A stretch of DNA of 64,000 bases from assembly GCA_021732085.1 (NCBI GenBank), contig JAKFVQ010000003.1, positions 79,185-143,184 on the forward strand, given 5' to 3'. The notes beneath the pieces were generated by a model. It did not search any database. It was not told where the DNA came from and saw only the letters and a list, made by a program, of their open reading frames with translations. Made by a program: the position numbers and the translations under genes. Below are positions 28,372 through 36,098 of the stretch, in pieces. Within the stretch, counting starts at the first letter, position 1. The number at the start of each line of letters is the position of its first letter. Source of the DNA: Candidatus Obscuribacterales bacterium (GTDB lineage Bacteria > Cyanobacteriota > Vampirovibrionia > Obscuribacterales > Obscuribacteraceae).

Positions 28372-28400
28372 CTTCCCCTCGGGACTTAGTTGTTTCCTTG

Positions 28401-29180
28401 TTACTTCGCATCCGATTTTTTCTGTCGATAGCGTCTCTGTTTCTCTGCTAGATAATTTGGATCCTTCAATTGCTTTGCTATCTGGAAAGTGGTGAAGCGG
28501 CAGGCGTCAGAGCAGTACTTAGAACGTGATCTGCTCAGGAAGAGGTCTGCGCACCTTTGTATTTCCGGTGCTTTCTCCAAAGATTGTTCAACGATCAGAG
28601 GAATCTCTTTTCGCCATAGCTCTTCGGTCGAATCACTTACATTATTGATAATACTTAGTCGCTCCGCTTTTTGATCGCGAAACAACCCTTGGCACCGATG
28701 AAGCAAAATAACTTCGTCTGTTTCGATCATCCGGGAAAGGTCCGTCGCGAAATTTAATACAAGCGTTCCGAAGATTTCCCGATAGTGGGACTGCCCAAGT
28801 TCAGATAGCTCCAGGCTGGCTCTCAATGAAGGTGTGCGATCTGGATCGAATGATAGAACCAAGTGGCTCAAGAATGAAGGTAGGAAACTATCTTTATGAG
28901 CAGCCATTTCGCTCTTCTTGGTAGTGGACTTTGCAGAAGAATTGCTATCGGCAAAGTGGATTTGATAAATCAAGTTGCGCATCTTGGATAGAAGGCTGAG
29001 AAGGAAGCTCACGTCCTTCTCTGAGGACGAAACGATCTCAGAAGTGTTGCTGCAAAAGCTTTGAGCAATTTTTTCCAACCATTGCTGAGGCTGGATGGAA
29101 TTCTTCCACTCGCTCTGATCGTTTAAGGCGTTTATCCACGAAAGAGCTTCTCGGTCTTTTTCTTCTGCCTGCAAATTCAT
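28401..29180 (-). CDS. CGNR-like zinc-finger protein (putative regulator)
   Basis: 259 aa from ATG 29180; the frame is open to 29294 but that would run through two palindromes. Most of the protein is helical and unrecognised (DREALSWINALNDQSEWKNS ... VSFLLSLLSKMRNLIYQIHF). The C-terminus, RCADLFLSRSRSKYCSDACR followed by a basic helix EKQRRYRQKKSDAK, matches the end of ABATE/CGNR zinc-finger proteins ('C..LF......R.YCS..C...'), though one ligand Cys appears missing. Those are DNA-binding transcription factors. It is divergent from a MATE transporter across twin palindromes, the usual position for a local repressor. Regulation of the transporter is inference. Confidence 0.68.
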   Translation of the reverse strand: MNLQAEEKDREALSWINALNDQSEWKNSIQPQQWLEKIAQSFCSNTSEIVSSSEKDVSFLLSLLSKMRNLIYQIHFADSNSSAKSTTKKSEMAAHKDSFLPSFLSHLVLSFDPDRTPSLRASLELSELGQSHYREIFGTLVLNFATDLSRMIETDEVILLHRCQGLFRDQKAERLSIINNVSDSTEELWRKEIPLIVEQSLEKAPEIQRCADLFLSRSRSKYCSDACRFTTFQIAKQLKDPNYLAEKQRRYRQKKSDAK

Positions 29181-29233
29181 ATATATGGATGATTCTATTG
29201 CCGAAACCCTTAGCTTAAAAGTATAGCATTGAC

Positions 29234-29282
29234 TACCACGCTTGGGCGTGGTACTGTTACCACGAAATGCTGTGGTAACAGT
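29234..29282. promoter_or_regulatory. Twin palindromes between divergent genes (candidate operators)
   Basis: TACCACGC (29234-29241) pairs with GCGTGGTA (29246-29253), 4-nt centre. Overlapping its edge, ACTGTTACCAC (29253-29263) pairs with GTGGTAACAGT (29272-29282), 8-nt centre. Both are built from the same half-site TACCAC / GTGGTA, so four half-sites lie in 49 bp. They sit about 55 bp upstream of the zinc-finger gene and 68 bp upstream of the MATE gene. Confidence 0.62.
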
Positions 29283-29349
29283 CCTTCGTCGCATTGAGCG
29301 CCCCGAGAAGCGCTTTGCTTGTGAAAGGACCTGTTAATGTGAGGATGTC

Positions 29350-30726
29350 ATGCAAGCTTTAACTAATCTCGACTATGCCCAGTCACCAATTCAGTCTTGT
29401 TGGAAGCTGTTTTATCCATTGGCCTTTTCCATGGTGCTCAGCTCTACAATTGGGATTGTTGATATGTATTTAGCCGGAATGATAGGTCCCGCTGCGCAGG
29501 CTGCCGTCGGCATCGGAGATCAATTCATCTTTGCTGTAATAGTGGCAGGCACTGGTTTGAGTTGCGCCAGCTCGTCCTTGATCTCGCGCAGTGCCGGCGC
29601 TGAGAATCGTTCTTTGTGCAATACAGCCGCAGTGACGTCTGTATTGATTGCAGCCGTGGCCGGTATTTTGTCCACGATTGCTGCCGTATTATTCTGCTCA
29701 CCACTTATGAAGGTGTTGCACTGCAATTCCAGTGTGGAATCACTGGCGATACCATATACAGTATGGTGCTCTCTGGCAAATGCGCCTTTCATAATAGTAC
29801 TCACGCAGTCCGCGATATTTCGCTCCTTGTCCCGACCGGATTTGGCACTGAATGTGCAGCTATTAACGGTTGGTGTTTGTCATGTTCTGTCCCTATTATT
29901 GTTCTTTTCAGAATTCGATGGATCTCATTCTTTAAAGGCACTGTCCCTAGCCTGGGTTGTCGCATCATTTCTTGGAGCTGCCGCCGGAACCTTCTACATC
30001 TTGCGCGACATTCTAGGCTCTTCCCCAGTTCTATCTGTTAACTTACAGCAAGTATGTCCGGCTGCTCTGGAATTGTGTTGCCTTGCGCTTCCTGCTGTAA
30101 TTGCCGAAAGTTCACTAATTGGTGGAAACTTTATTCTTTACGGTGTTTCGTCGGCTCTCAGTGATTCGGCTTCGGCGCAGGCAGCTTTGACGGTCAAGCT
30201 CAAAGTCGAAGAAACGATAGCCCTGATACCAATAATGGCGTTAGGCATGTCTGGCTCGGTGGTGATTGGTCATCATGTTGGTGCTGGTAAGGACAAACTT
30301 GCGTGTGCCAGTGCTCTATCGATCGCGAAACTAGGCTCCCTGATCATGCTTGTGATCGGTGCTTTTACATCGTTGTTTGCAAAAGACATTGCGTCCTGTT
30401 TTTCTCAGGATGCAGTCACGCAGACCGGTATTTTCAATTATTTGATTTTGAGCATTTTGTATTTTCCTGCATGCGCATTCTCCACAACCATGACGAATGC
30501 ACTGGAAGGGGCGGGCTCGACAAGTCTGCCGATGTATTTGAACTTACTCATTCTTATAGGTCTAAGGTGCGGTGTGTCCTTTATGTGTGCCATTTCATTC
30601 CACTGGGGCATTAGTGGGATTGCTTTATCGCTATGTGTTAGTCAAGTCCTAATGGCATTAGCTTCTTTTGCAGCGCTCGGTTTCTTTTTCACACACTTAA
30701 AGGCTCCCGCTAATCAAATTGCATAG
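29350..30726 (+). CDS. MATE-family multidrug/toxin efflux transporter
   Basis: 458 aa with about twelve hydrophobic helices in two similar halves. The N-half begins SCWKLFYPLAFSMVLSSTIG then IVDMYLAGMIGPAAQAAVGI, the MATE TM1-2 pattern with 'P...s.......D....g..g..a.Aavg'. GLSCASSSLISRSAGA matches the 'G......v.r..Ga' loop. The C-half has IALIPIMALGMSGSVVIGHH and VGAGKD. MATE proteins expel cationic drugs or metabolites using Na+ or H+. Substrate unknown. It is probably controlled by the divergent zinc-finger protein through the palindromes between them. GAGG lies just before ATG 29350. Confidence 0.9.
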   Translation: MQALTNLDYAQSPIQSCWKLFYPLAFSMVLSSTIGIVDMYLAGMIGPAAQAAVGIGDQFIFAVIVAGTGLSCASSSLISRSAGAENRSLCNTAAVTSVLIAAVAGILSTIAAVLFCSPLMKVLHCNSSVESLAIPYTVWCSLANAPFIIVLTQSAIFRSLSRPDLALNVQLLTVGVCHVLSLLLFFSEFDGSHSLKALSLAWVVASFLGAAAGTFYILRDILGSSPVLSVNLQQVCPAALELCCLALPAVIAESSLIGGNFILYGVSSALSDSASAQAALTVKLKVEETIALIPIMALGMSGSVVIGHHVGAGKDKLACASALSIAKLGSLIMLVIGAFTSLFAKDIASCFSQDAVTQTGIFNYLILSILYFPACAFSTTMTNALEGAGSTSLPMYLNLLILIGLRCGVSFMCAISFHWGISGIALSLCVSQVLMALASFAALGFFFTHLKAPANQIA

Positions 30727-30841
30727 TCGCGGCATGACCTTAGATATAGGTCGAGATGACTGCAGGCAAATTTACTTGTGCGTTGCTTCGAAGTATTCTT
30801 ATTTCATGAACAGCTGATGCAGAAACGCATTAGGTCTGGCT

Positions 30842-30875
30842 CCTGAAGACTTTTCTTCAGGTTTCGTTTCTTCTT
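30842..30875 (+). terminator. Terminator after the MATE gene, or leader attenuator of the next gene
   Basis: CCTGAAGA (30842-30849) and TCTTCAGG (30854-30861) form a perfect 8-bp stem with a 4-nt loop, followed by TTTCGTTTCTTCTT. It is 116 nt after the MATE stop and 44 nt before the ribosome site of the VirB2-like gene. Confidence 0.65.
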
Positions 30876-30918
30876 ACTAACAAATTACTATTCATTGACG
30901 CTTACGGAGGCACCTGCC

Positions 30919-31440
30919 ATGCGTTCTATTTCTACTTTGCTTTCACGCACCACACTTGCAGCTCTTGCTGCAACCGCATTTTTGTCTTTGCCGTCAAATG
31001 CTCAAATTGTGGATGCGTTTGATTCAACGGCCGCTACGGGCAATCAAACCAATAATACCGGCTTCTACACTGGCTCTCAGACCCAGCAAGGCGGTTATGC
31101 ATCTGCGCCTATGTTACAAGGTGCAGCATTAGGAACAATTGGCCCACAAGGAAACGATGCTACTGTAATTATGGGGCTGAATACCGGTGGTACCGTTCGC
31201 GTAAACAACCTGGCAAACCTTGAAGCACTGCTAAATATTATCGCCAATGGAATGGAGATTCTTGGGATAGCTTGGGGTGGACCGACAATGATCATGGGCT
31301 TTATGCACATGGCCGCCGGCACTCAAGACGCGATGAAGCGCGTTCTCTGGGGCATGGGAGGTGTTACTGGTGGTCTGGCAACACCAGGTTGTATAAACTG
31401 GCTCGTTGCATCTGCTCGCGATGCGAATCTCTTTGCATAG
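30919..31440 (+). CDS. VirB2/TrbC-like small exported membrane protein, copy 1
   Basis: 173 aa from ATG 30919 (ACGGAGG 8 nt upstream). Signal peptide MRSISTLLSRTTLAALAATA ... SNAQ; then a Gly/Asn/Gln/Thr-rich extracytoplasmic stretch (DAFDSTAATGNQTNNTG, GTIGPQGNDATV). Two hydrophobic helices follow (about LEALLNIIANGMEILGIAWG-GPTMIMGFMHMAAG and RVLWGMGGVTGGLATPG) with a short basic loop (DAMKR), ending ARDANLFA. Signal peptide plus two helices with a basic cytoplasmic loop is the plan of VirB2/TrbC pilins of type IV secretion. The stretch from TVRVNNLANLEALL through MKRVLWG is identical to copies 2 and 3; this copy differs mostly in its N-terminal part. No other T4SS gene is in the window. 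Confidence 0.8.
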   Translation: MRSISTLLSRTTLAALAATAFLSLPSNAQIVDAFDSTAATGNQTNNTGFYTGSQTQQGGYASAPMLQGAALGTIGPQGNDATVIMGLNTGGTVRVNNLANLEALLNIIANGMEILGIAWGGPTMIMGFMHMAAGTQDAMKRVLWGMGGVTGGLATPGCINWLVASARDANLFA

Positions 31441-31667
31441 TCAGCGAGCACTTTGCCAGAGATGTACTCATTTATTCTTGGATGTAGTAACGGAGATCGA
31501 GTACACGACTTCTGGTCAATTCAAAAATCTGATGCCATGTTGGGATTCTCAGTGCCCCGATGATTGCTTCACTTATGCCAATTGGTATGCGCACAAAGGA
31601 GGTGAATTCTCGGATCGATTATCGCGCGGAAATATCAGGTGTTCAGTTTTACTAGCGCGGAAAGGCT

Positions 31668-31699
31668 ACCACCCGCTTGCCTCGCAAGCGGGTGGTTTT
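31668..31699 (+). terminator. Strong intrinsic terminator
   Basis: ACCACCCGCTTGC (31668-31680) pairs with GCAAGCGGGTGGT (31684-31696), 3-nt loop, running into TTTT. It lies 228 nt past VirB2-like copy 1. The 31441-31667 stretch between holds no supported gene. Confidence 0.8.
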
Positions 31700-31717
31700 G
31701 CGCGTCTATTGCTGGTA

Positions 31718-32161
31718 TCACTTTTCAAATCGATCGAATTTCCCGCTGAATAGATCTACGAGCGGCGTGACATCAATAGAAAAAAGGTCCTTTTGTCCAA
31801 CGCCTTTTCCGTAGCTTTGTTCTCCGATAATAAGTCCATGTCTCAGTTCGTGGTCCACTATTGATTTGGCGCTCAGCATCTCGGCCGCGTTATCGATTAT
31901 GTGACTGCTTCCGGCCGCTTTGTTTTCAATTGTGCAGCTTGGCTTGCTAATATCGCCAATGCCTGCTACATGTGTTCCGTTTCCTGTCATGTCGGGCTCC
32001 TTCTCGGCGAATTTGTTGTCGATTCCTGTATCGATAACGGAGATGTTTAAGTTGCTAGCGCATTTCGATGTTGTTTCACGTAAAAACTTGTCGGTTGAAA
32101 GATCAGCTTCCGTCGATGCTTGGTTCTTCTCGTCTTTCTCTGTGATCTGATTTCGTTCCAA
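31718..32161 (-). CDS. Small protein with subtilisin-like and S41-like motifs
   Basis: 147 aa, TTG start at 32161 with GGGG upstream, no signal peptide. Residues 39-70 read NISVIDTGIDNKFAEKEPDM then GNGTHVAGIGDI. These are the Asp (DTG) and His (GTHVAG) motifs of subtilisin-family S8 peptidases, but squeezed to about 20 residues apart instead of 30 or more. No catalytic-Ser motif (GTSMA) follows. Further on, ELRHGLIIGEQSYGKGVGQK matches the Lys motif of S41 peptidases (iG..tyGKG..Q). Thus it carries pieces of two protease active sites and a complete set of neither. It may be a degraded fusion, a domesticated fragment, or coincidence. Probably inactive as a protease. Confidence 0.5.
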   Translation of the reverse strand: MERNQITEKDEKNQASTEADLSTDKFLRETTSKCASNLNISVIDTGIDNKFAEKEPDMTGNGTHVAGIGDISKPSCTIENKAAGSSHIIDNAAEMLSAKSIVDHELRHGLIIGEQSYGKGVGQKDLFSIDVTPLVDLFSGKFDRFEK

Positions 32162-32702
32162 AGGTGTGAACCCCGTAGATGATTGTTCGATTCAATCTTC
32201 TTATAGGTTTTGGCGGATGTATAGCCGCAAAACACCAGTGCTTGACTGGTGGATTATGAAGGAGCTTATGGTCAATTCCCTGTGACGCTACGATGCATCC
32301 TGGACCGTGACATTCCTGCGGCTCCTCTCATGCCTGGATCGGGAGTATGCCTCCCCAACACCTTCTTGCAGTGCCCCAGCCCTATTAGAGCCAGTCCGTG
32401 CCCTGCAGCCACTGGGTCCGTCCTGTAGCAAGGTATTGGCTGCTCAAGGTGTGCCGGCGGTTGCCCTCCCGACCTGCTCATGACCCTGCCGTCATAGCCA
32501 TGAGGCACTGTGCACCAACGTTCTCCAGACCATGGGTGACTGGAGGCATGGTTTTGATCATGACCCGGGCATGACCTAAGTCATATTTACTTTGGGGAGG
32601 GGTCCACATAGGATAGTGTCATCGAATGCAAGACATCGAAATCTTCAAACGGTCTTACCACTTACTCCTCTTTACTATGAATGCTCTTCGGAGGGCACTG
32701 TT
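32162..32702. other. Non-coding stretch with a GC-rich, CATG-rich block
   Basis: No convincing gene in 540 bp. Between about 32270 and 32590 the composition is clearly more G/C-rich than the flanks. CATG recurs many times, and short hairpins are frequent, for example CTCCAG / CTGGAG near 32523-32545 and TCATG / CATGA near 32558-32574. A 78-codon minus frame in it has no recognisable protein. It could be a relic of a mobile element or a structured RNA. The promoter and leader of VirB2-like copy 2 must lie in its last ~110 bp. Confidence 0.45.
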
Positions 32703-33212
32703 ATGTCTTTTACTAAATCAATCGTTCGCTCAACTCTCGCAGCTGGTGCTCTCGTAACTCTCTCGATGCCAGCATTCGCACAAGACGCTTTTGATTCGAC
32801 CGCCGCAACCGGTAACCAAACTAACAACACCGGCAATTACACTGGCGCTCAATCCCAACAAGGTGGCTATGCATCGGCTCCGATGCTCCAAGGCGCTACC
32901 AACGGTACAATCGGACCACAAGGCGGTGACGCTACAGTTATCCAAGGTGTCAACACCGCAGGTACGGTCCGCGTAAACAACTTGGCTAACTTGGAAGCCT
33001 TGCTCAACATTATCGCTAACGGTATGGAAATCCTCGGTATTGCCTGGGGCGGTCCTACAATGATCATGGGCTTCATGCACATGGCTGCCGGTACGCAAGA
33101 TGCTATGAAGAGAGTCCTCTGGGGCGCTGCCGGTGTAACTGGCGGTTTGGCAACACCCGGTTGCATCAACTGGCTCGTTGCTTCAGCCCGTGACGCTAAC
33201 CTCTTCAGCTAA
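32703..33212 (+). CDS. VirB2/TrbC-like small exported membrane protein, copy 2
   Basis: 169 aa from ATG 32703 (CGGAGGG upstream). Signal peptide MSFTKSIVRSTLAAGALVTL ... PAFAQ. The mature part (DAFDSTAATGNQTNNTGNYT to ARDANLFS) is identical to copy 3 at every residue but one (Tyr versus Met in QQGGYAS/QQGGMAS), while the signal peptide and many synonymous bases differ. Two hydrophobic helices with a basic loop between (DAMKR), as in VirB2/TrbC pilins. A conserved Cys lies in ATPGCINW. It has its own leader and terminator, so it is expressed alone. Family membership is by layout and is tentative; export and membrane insertion are well supported. Confidence 0.83.
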   Translation: MSFTKSIVRSTLAAGALVTLSMPAFAQDAFDSTAATGNQTNNTGNYTGAQSQQGGYASAPMLQGATNGTIGPQGGDATVIQGVNTAGTVRVNNLANLEALLNIIANGMEILGIAWGGPTMIMGFMHMAAGTQDAMKRVLWGAAGVTGGLATPGCINWLVASARDANLFS

Positions 33213-33252
33213 GACAAAGACTTAACCGCAAGTAGTGGTGAAAAAGAAAGAT

Positions 33253-33284
33253 GAGGTCGCCAATCCGGTGACCTCGTTTTTTTT
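33253..33284 (+). terminator. Intrinsic terminator of VirB2-like copy 2
   Basis: GAGGTCGCC (33253-33261 region) pairs with GGTGACCTC, one mismatch, 5-nt loop, followed by eight T. The stem arm GAGGTCGCC recurs in the terminator of copy 3, so the duplication included the terminator. From 33285 to 33829 no gene is supported. Confidence 0.85.
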
Positions 33285-33525
33285 GCGTTTTTTCTCCGAC
33301 TCGATGGCAAATGGATAAATTGGTTGCGGGGAGTAAATTCCGTCCCATTGAAATTTGGAGTTTTTCCTCACCATGACAACCGCTCGCCAACCTGGTTTAA
33401 GAGCTGAAAATGCCGTTAATACGGCATTCAATCGAAATGAAACTATGGTTGCCATGGTGAGAAAAAGCGGACTGCCATAGAACCGGGCTGAACCTGTTGG
33501 CAGACCAGGCGGCGCCGCTAGCGGT

Positions 33526-33553
33526 ATGGATGGATGGATGGATGGATGGATGG
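33526..33553. repeat. Tetranucleotide microsatellite (ATGG)7
   Basis: Seven perfect tandem ATGG units. It lies in the 617-bp gap between VirB2-like copy 2 and the lipoprotein gene, in no supported gene. Frames through it on either strand (MDGW- or IHPS-repeats) look spurious. Confidence 0.9.
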
Positions 33554-33829
33554 TCAGTTCCGGTCTCTGCTCGAGCGACTTCGCCAAGCTGACTTTGCTG
33601 AAGGTTTCTGTTGATACAAAGGAATTTTTCATGGTGGTCCTCAATAGGTTCGATACGTCCAGGACGATCTCCCAAATCGAAACCATGCTTCTTTGTGGTT
33701 TATACACCGCTCGCTCTAACAATTTTCGGACATGAGTGCTTCTAGCAATAACGCGTTACTTTTCGGCGAACAATATATTGAGATGTCATTTTTGGGAAGT
33801 ATCCAGTAGGGTTAGAATGAAAGGTTTCT

Positions 33830-34360
33830 ATGCAGATAAATTTCTCCGGAGCGTGTAAGTCTCTTACAGTTTCGTTGGTTTGCGTATTTTTGTGTTCGTG
33901 TGGGTCTCAAGATCCGAGCGAGGGCATCGTTCGCAATGCTTTTGATGCTTTGAAGGAAAAAAACTGGGTGCGTTATAAGGAACGAATGATTACACTTGCC
34001 GAAATCGCTCTCTCTCATGACAAAGTGTCACCGTTTAAGCGAAAAATGGGTTACGTGGGTTCAAGTGTCAGAGACGAACAAGAGAATCGGCTCAAAAAAG
34101 ACTTTGATGAAGTGTCTCAGACCGATTGTTTGAAAGGAACCAGTTTCAAGAGCGCTAAACTTATTGCTAAGGAGGATCTTAAAAATCCCTGGACTGAAGG
34201 TGATTGCGTGATTCCTCTGTCCACCTATGCTATTCAAACTGACGGTTCACTTAAGCAGGGTTGCAAGCTACCGACTTTTGTTGTGACTCAATGGCATGGG
34301 CGCTTCTATTTATTGGGTTTGCAATTCGATCAACAGCAGGAAAGCAAAGCATCCAACTAA
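33830..34360 (+). CDS. Putative lipoprotein
   Basis: 176 aa, AAAGG before ATG 33830. Signal peptide with lipobox-like end: LTVSLVCVFLCSCGSQDPSE; lipidation could occur at the Cys in FLCS or CSCG. The mature part begins with a short helix typical of DUF4878/NTF2-like lipoproteins (SEGIVRNAFDALKEKNWVRY), then KKDFDEVSQTDCLKG, and a beta-rich end (GCKLPTFVVTQWHGRFYLLG). Three further Cys are present. An NTF2-like fold is possible but not established. Transcribed alone as far as can be seen. Confidence 0.72.
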   Translation: MQINFSGACKSLTVSLVCVFLCSCGSQDPSEGIVRNAFDALKEKNWVRYKERMITLAEIALSHDKVSPFKRKMGYVGSSVRDEQENRLKKDFDEVSQTDCLKGTSFKSAKLIAKEDLKNPWTEGDCVIPLSTYAIQTDGSLKQGCKLPTFVVTQWHGRFYLLGLQFDQQQESKASN

Positions 34361-34455
34361 AAGGTGATTTTTTTATTCCGCACATTGCTTCTCAGAAATA
34401 TCTCAACTTCGTTTCATAGACTGTGCACATCGGGTTGATATGACGAGGTGCGCAA

Positions 34456-35124
34456 ATGAGCGGCGAAACTAAAGGATGGCACGCATCAGAATGGAATACA
34501 CGCTCGAGACCAGCTGTGGAAGCGCAGTTGCGCCTTCTGCAGGAGTTGCAGGCTGGGCGGGATCCCTACGATCGGTCTCATGCCTACGGATGGGCGCAAC
34601 GCGATCAAATCGATCAAGCACGTCAGTACGCAGAACAACGTGAGCAACTACAGCAATTCAATCAACAAAGAATCGAACAGCAGCGTAATCAGCTAAAGCA
34701 ATTGAACCCTCAAGATCAGGTAGGAGAAAGGGGCGTTCCTCAAGTTCCGCAAATCCTCCGCAATCAGATTCATAGACCTATACCAAGCCGAAATGCAAAC
34801 GAAGCGTTCCGAGATACTGCCCAGCAAGCGGGCTTTCCCTCAAACCTCGAGATTGTCGAAGGTCAAAGCAACCTGAGGCAAGTTGCCTACGATCTGGCGT
34901 CTCATAGAAGCGAGAAGTTCGGTCCCTATATCGAAAGCGTTTTCCGGCAGCAAGGTCCCTACGCAACTTGCGAAGTGCTAAATAGAATCAATTTCGAATT
35001 TCTGAAAATCGGTGCGCCGTTCAAATTTGTAACCAAGTTCACAGGACCAAACGATTCAGCTCTGGTAGCCGACCTGCTGGACAACCGCAACGGGCGTTCG
35101 CAAGGGACGTATTTTCTTCGATAA
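34456..35124 (+). CDS. Hypothetical Gln-rich cytoplasmic protein
   Basis: 222 aa, GAGGTG before ATG 34456. No signal peptide or membrane segment. Residues 55-95 are an extremely Gln/Arg/Glu-rich helix (EQREQLQQFNQQRIEQQRNQ). The C-terminal ~110 residues look globular (LRQVAYDLASHRSEKFGPYI, YATCEVLNRINFEFLKIGAP, FKFVTKFTGPNDSALVADLL). No family recognised. The style (MSGxTKxWHxS start, Gln-rich coil) resembles large uncharacterised proteins elsewhere in the window. Confidence 0.68.
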   Translation: MSGETKGWHASEWNTRSRPAVEAQLRLLQELQAGRDPYDRSHAYGWAQRDQIDQARQYAEQREQLQQFNQQRIEQQRNQLKQLNPQDQVGERGVPQVPQILRNQIHRPIPSRNANEAFRDTAQQAGFPSNLEIVEGQSNLRQVAYDLASHRSEKFGPYIESVFRQQGPYATCEVLNRINFEFLKIGAPFKFVTKFTGPNDSALVADLLDNRNGRSQGTYFLR

Positions 35125-35399
35125 AGACAATCTTTACTCGGAGTTTAATAAGAGACCCCATTTTGACCCAAACACGAACCAAGCAGGTCATCTGACGCGG
35201 CTAATATTTGATTATTAGCGATGGATGCGGTGACGCAAAGACGCGGGGCATCCGAAGCGAAGTGAAGTTCTGGGCTATATAAAAATCCGCGAGATAAACG
35301 GGATTTCAAACAACTCCAAAAACTCTCAAGAGATTTTCAGAACTGCCGACTAATATGACTACATTCGCAATGAACCACCACCACCAAGGAGTACGAATT

Positions 35400-35909
35400 A
35401 TGCGCTTTACTAAGTTGATGACTAACTCACTGATTGCTGCCACAACTATGACGGCACTGTCTCTACCGGCATTTGCGCAAGATGCATTCGACTCCACAGC
35501 TGCAACCGGCAATCAAACCAACAATACCGGCAACTACACCGGAGCTCAGTCGCAGCAAGGTGGAATGGCATCGGCGCCAATGCTGCAGGGCGCTACCAAC
35601 GGCACCATCGGACCACAAGGCGGTGACGCCACGGTCATCCAGGGCGTTAATACAGCCGGCACTGTGCGTGTTAACAACTTGGCTAACTTGGAAGCTTTGC
35701 TCAACATCATCGCTAACGGAATGGAAATCCTCGGCATCGCCTGGGGTGGACCGACAATGATCATGGGCTTTATGCACATGGCTGCCGGCACCCAAGATGC
35801 TATGAAGCGCGTACTCTGGGGCGCAGCCGGCGTAACTGGCGGTTTGGCAACACCAGGTTGTATCAACTGGCTCGTTGCATCAGCCCGTGACGCTAACCTG
35901 TTCAGCTAA
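35400..35909 (+). CDS. VirB2/TrbC-like small exported membrane protein, copy 3
   Basis: 169 aa from ATG 35400 (AAGGAG upstream). Signal peptide MRFTKLMTNSLIAATTMTAL ... PAFAQ differs from copy 2, yet the mature protein differs at only one residue. Two membrane helices around DAMKR, Cys in ATPGCINW, C-terminal ASARDANLFS. A hairpin GCTAATA / TATTAGC (35200-35219) and a TATATAAAA tract near 35274 lie upstream and may belong to its promoter or leader. It has its own terminator. The contrast of conserved mature protein and diverged DNA points to strong selection on the mature product. Confidence 0.83.
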   Translation: MRFTKLMTNSLIAATTMTALSLPAFAQDAFDSTAATGNQTNNTGNYTGAQSQQGGMASAPMLQGATNGTIGPQGGDATVIQGVNTAGTVRVNNLANLEALLNIIANGMEILGIAWGGPTMIMGFMHMAAGTQDAMKRVLWGAAGVTGGLATPGCINWLVASARDANLFS

Positions 35910-36003
35910 TCGAATTTGTAGATGCCTGGTCGCTGAGTGCACAGCGAGCCTCGGGCGTGACTAACGGTCACATTCATAAAATGTGTACTAGCGGAGAAAG
36001 CAT

Positions 36004-36036
36004 AGAGGTCGCCTTAACCCGGGCGACCTCTTTATT
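36004..36036 (+). terminator. Intrinsic terminator of VirB2-like copy 3
   Basis: AGAGGTCGCC (36004-36013) pairs with GGCGACCTCT (36022-36031), 8-nt loop, followed by TTATTA. Its arm is shared with the copy 2 terminator. Confidence 0.8.
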
Positions 36037-36098
36037 ATCTGTGAAAATTGCACCCGGGCTCGAGCCGGCGGGTATAGTGCTTGAAGTGGAGGGCAAGC

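Noticed and set aside
31406..31753. 115-codon plus frame after VirB2-like copy 1
   Set aside because: It begins inside the preceding gene and runs through a strong terminator; sequence looks random.
32272..32508. 78-codon minus frame in the GC-rich block
   Set aside because: No ribosome site and no protein-like pattern; openness is explained by high GC.
33222..33722. 166-codon minus frame through the ATGG repeat and a terminator
   Set aside because: It reads through the VirB2-like terminator and the microsatellite (IHPSIHPS), has no recognisable protein and a poor start.
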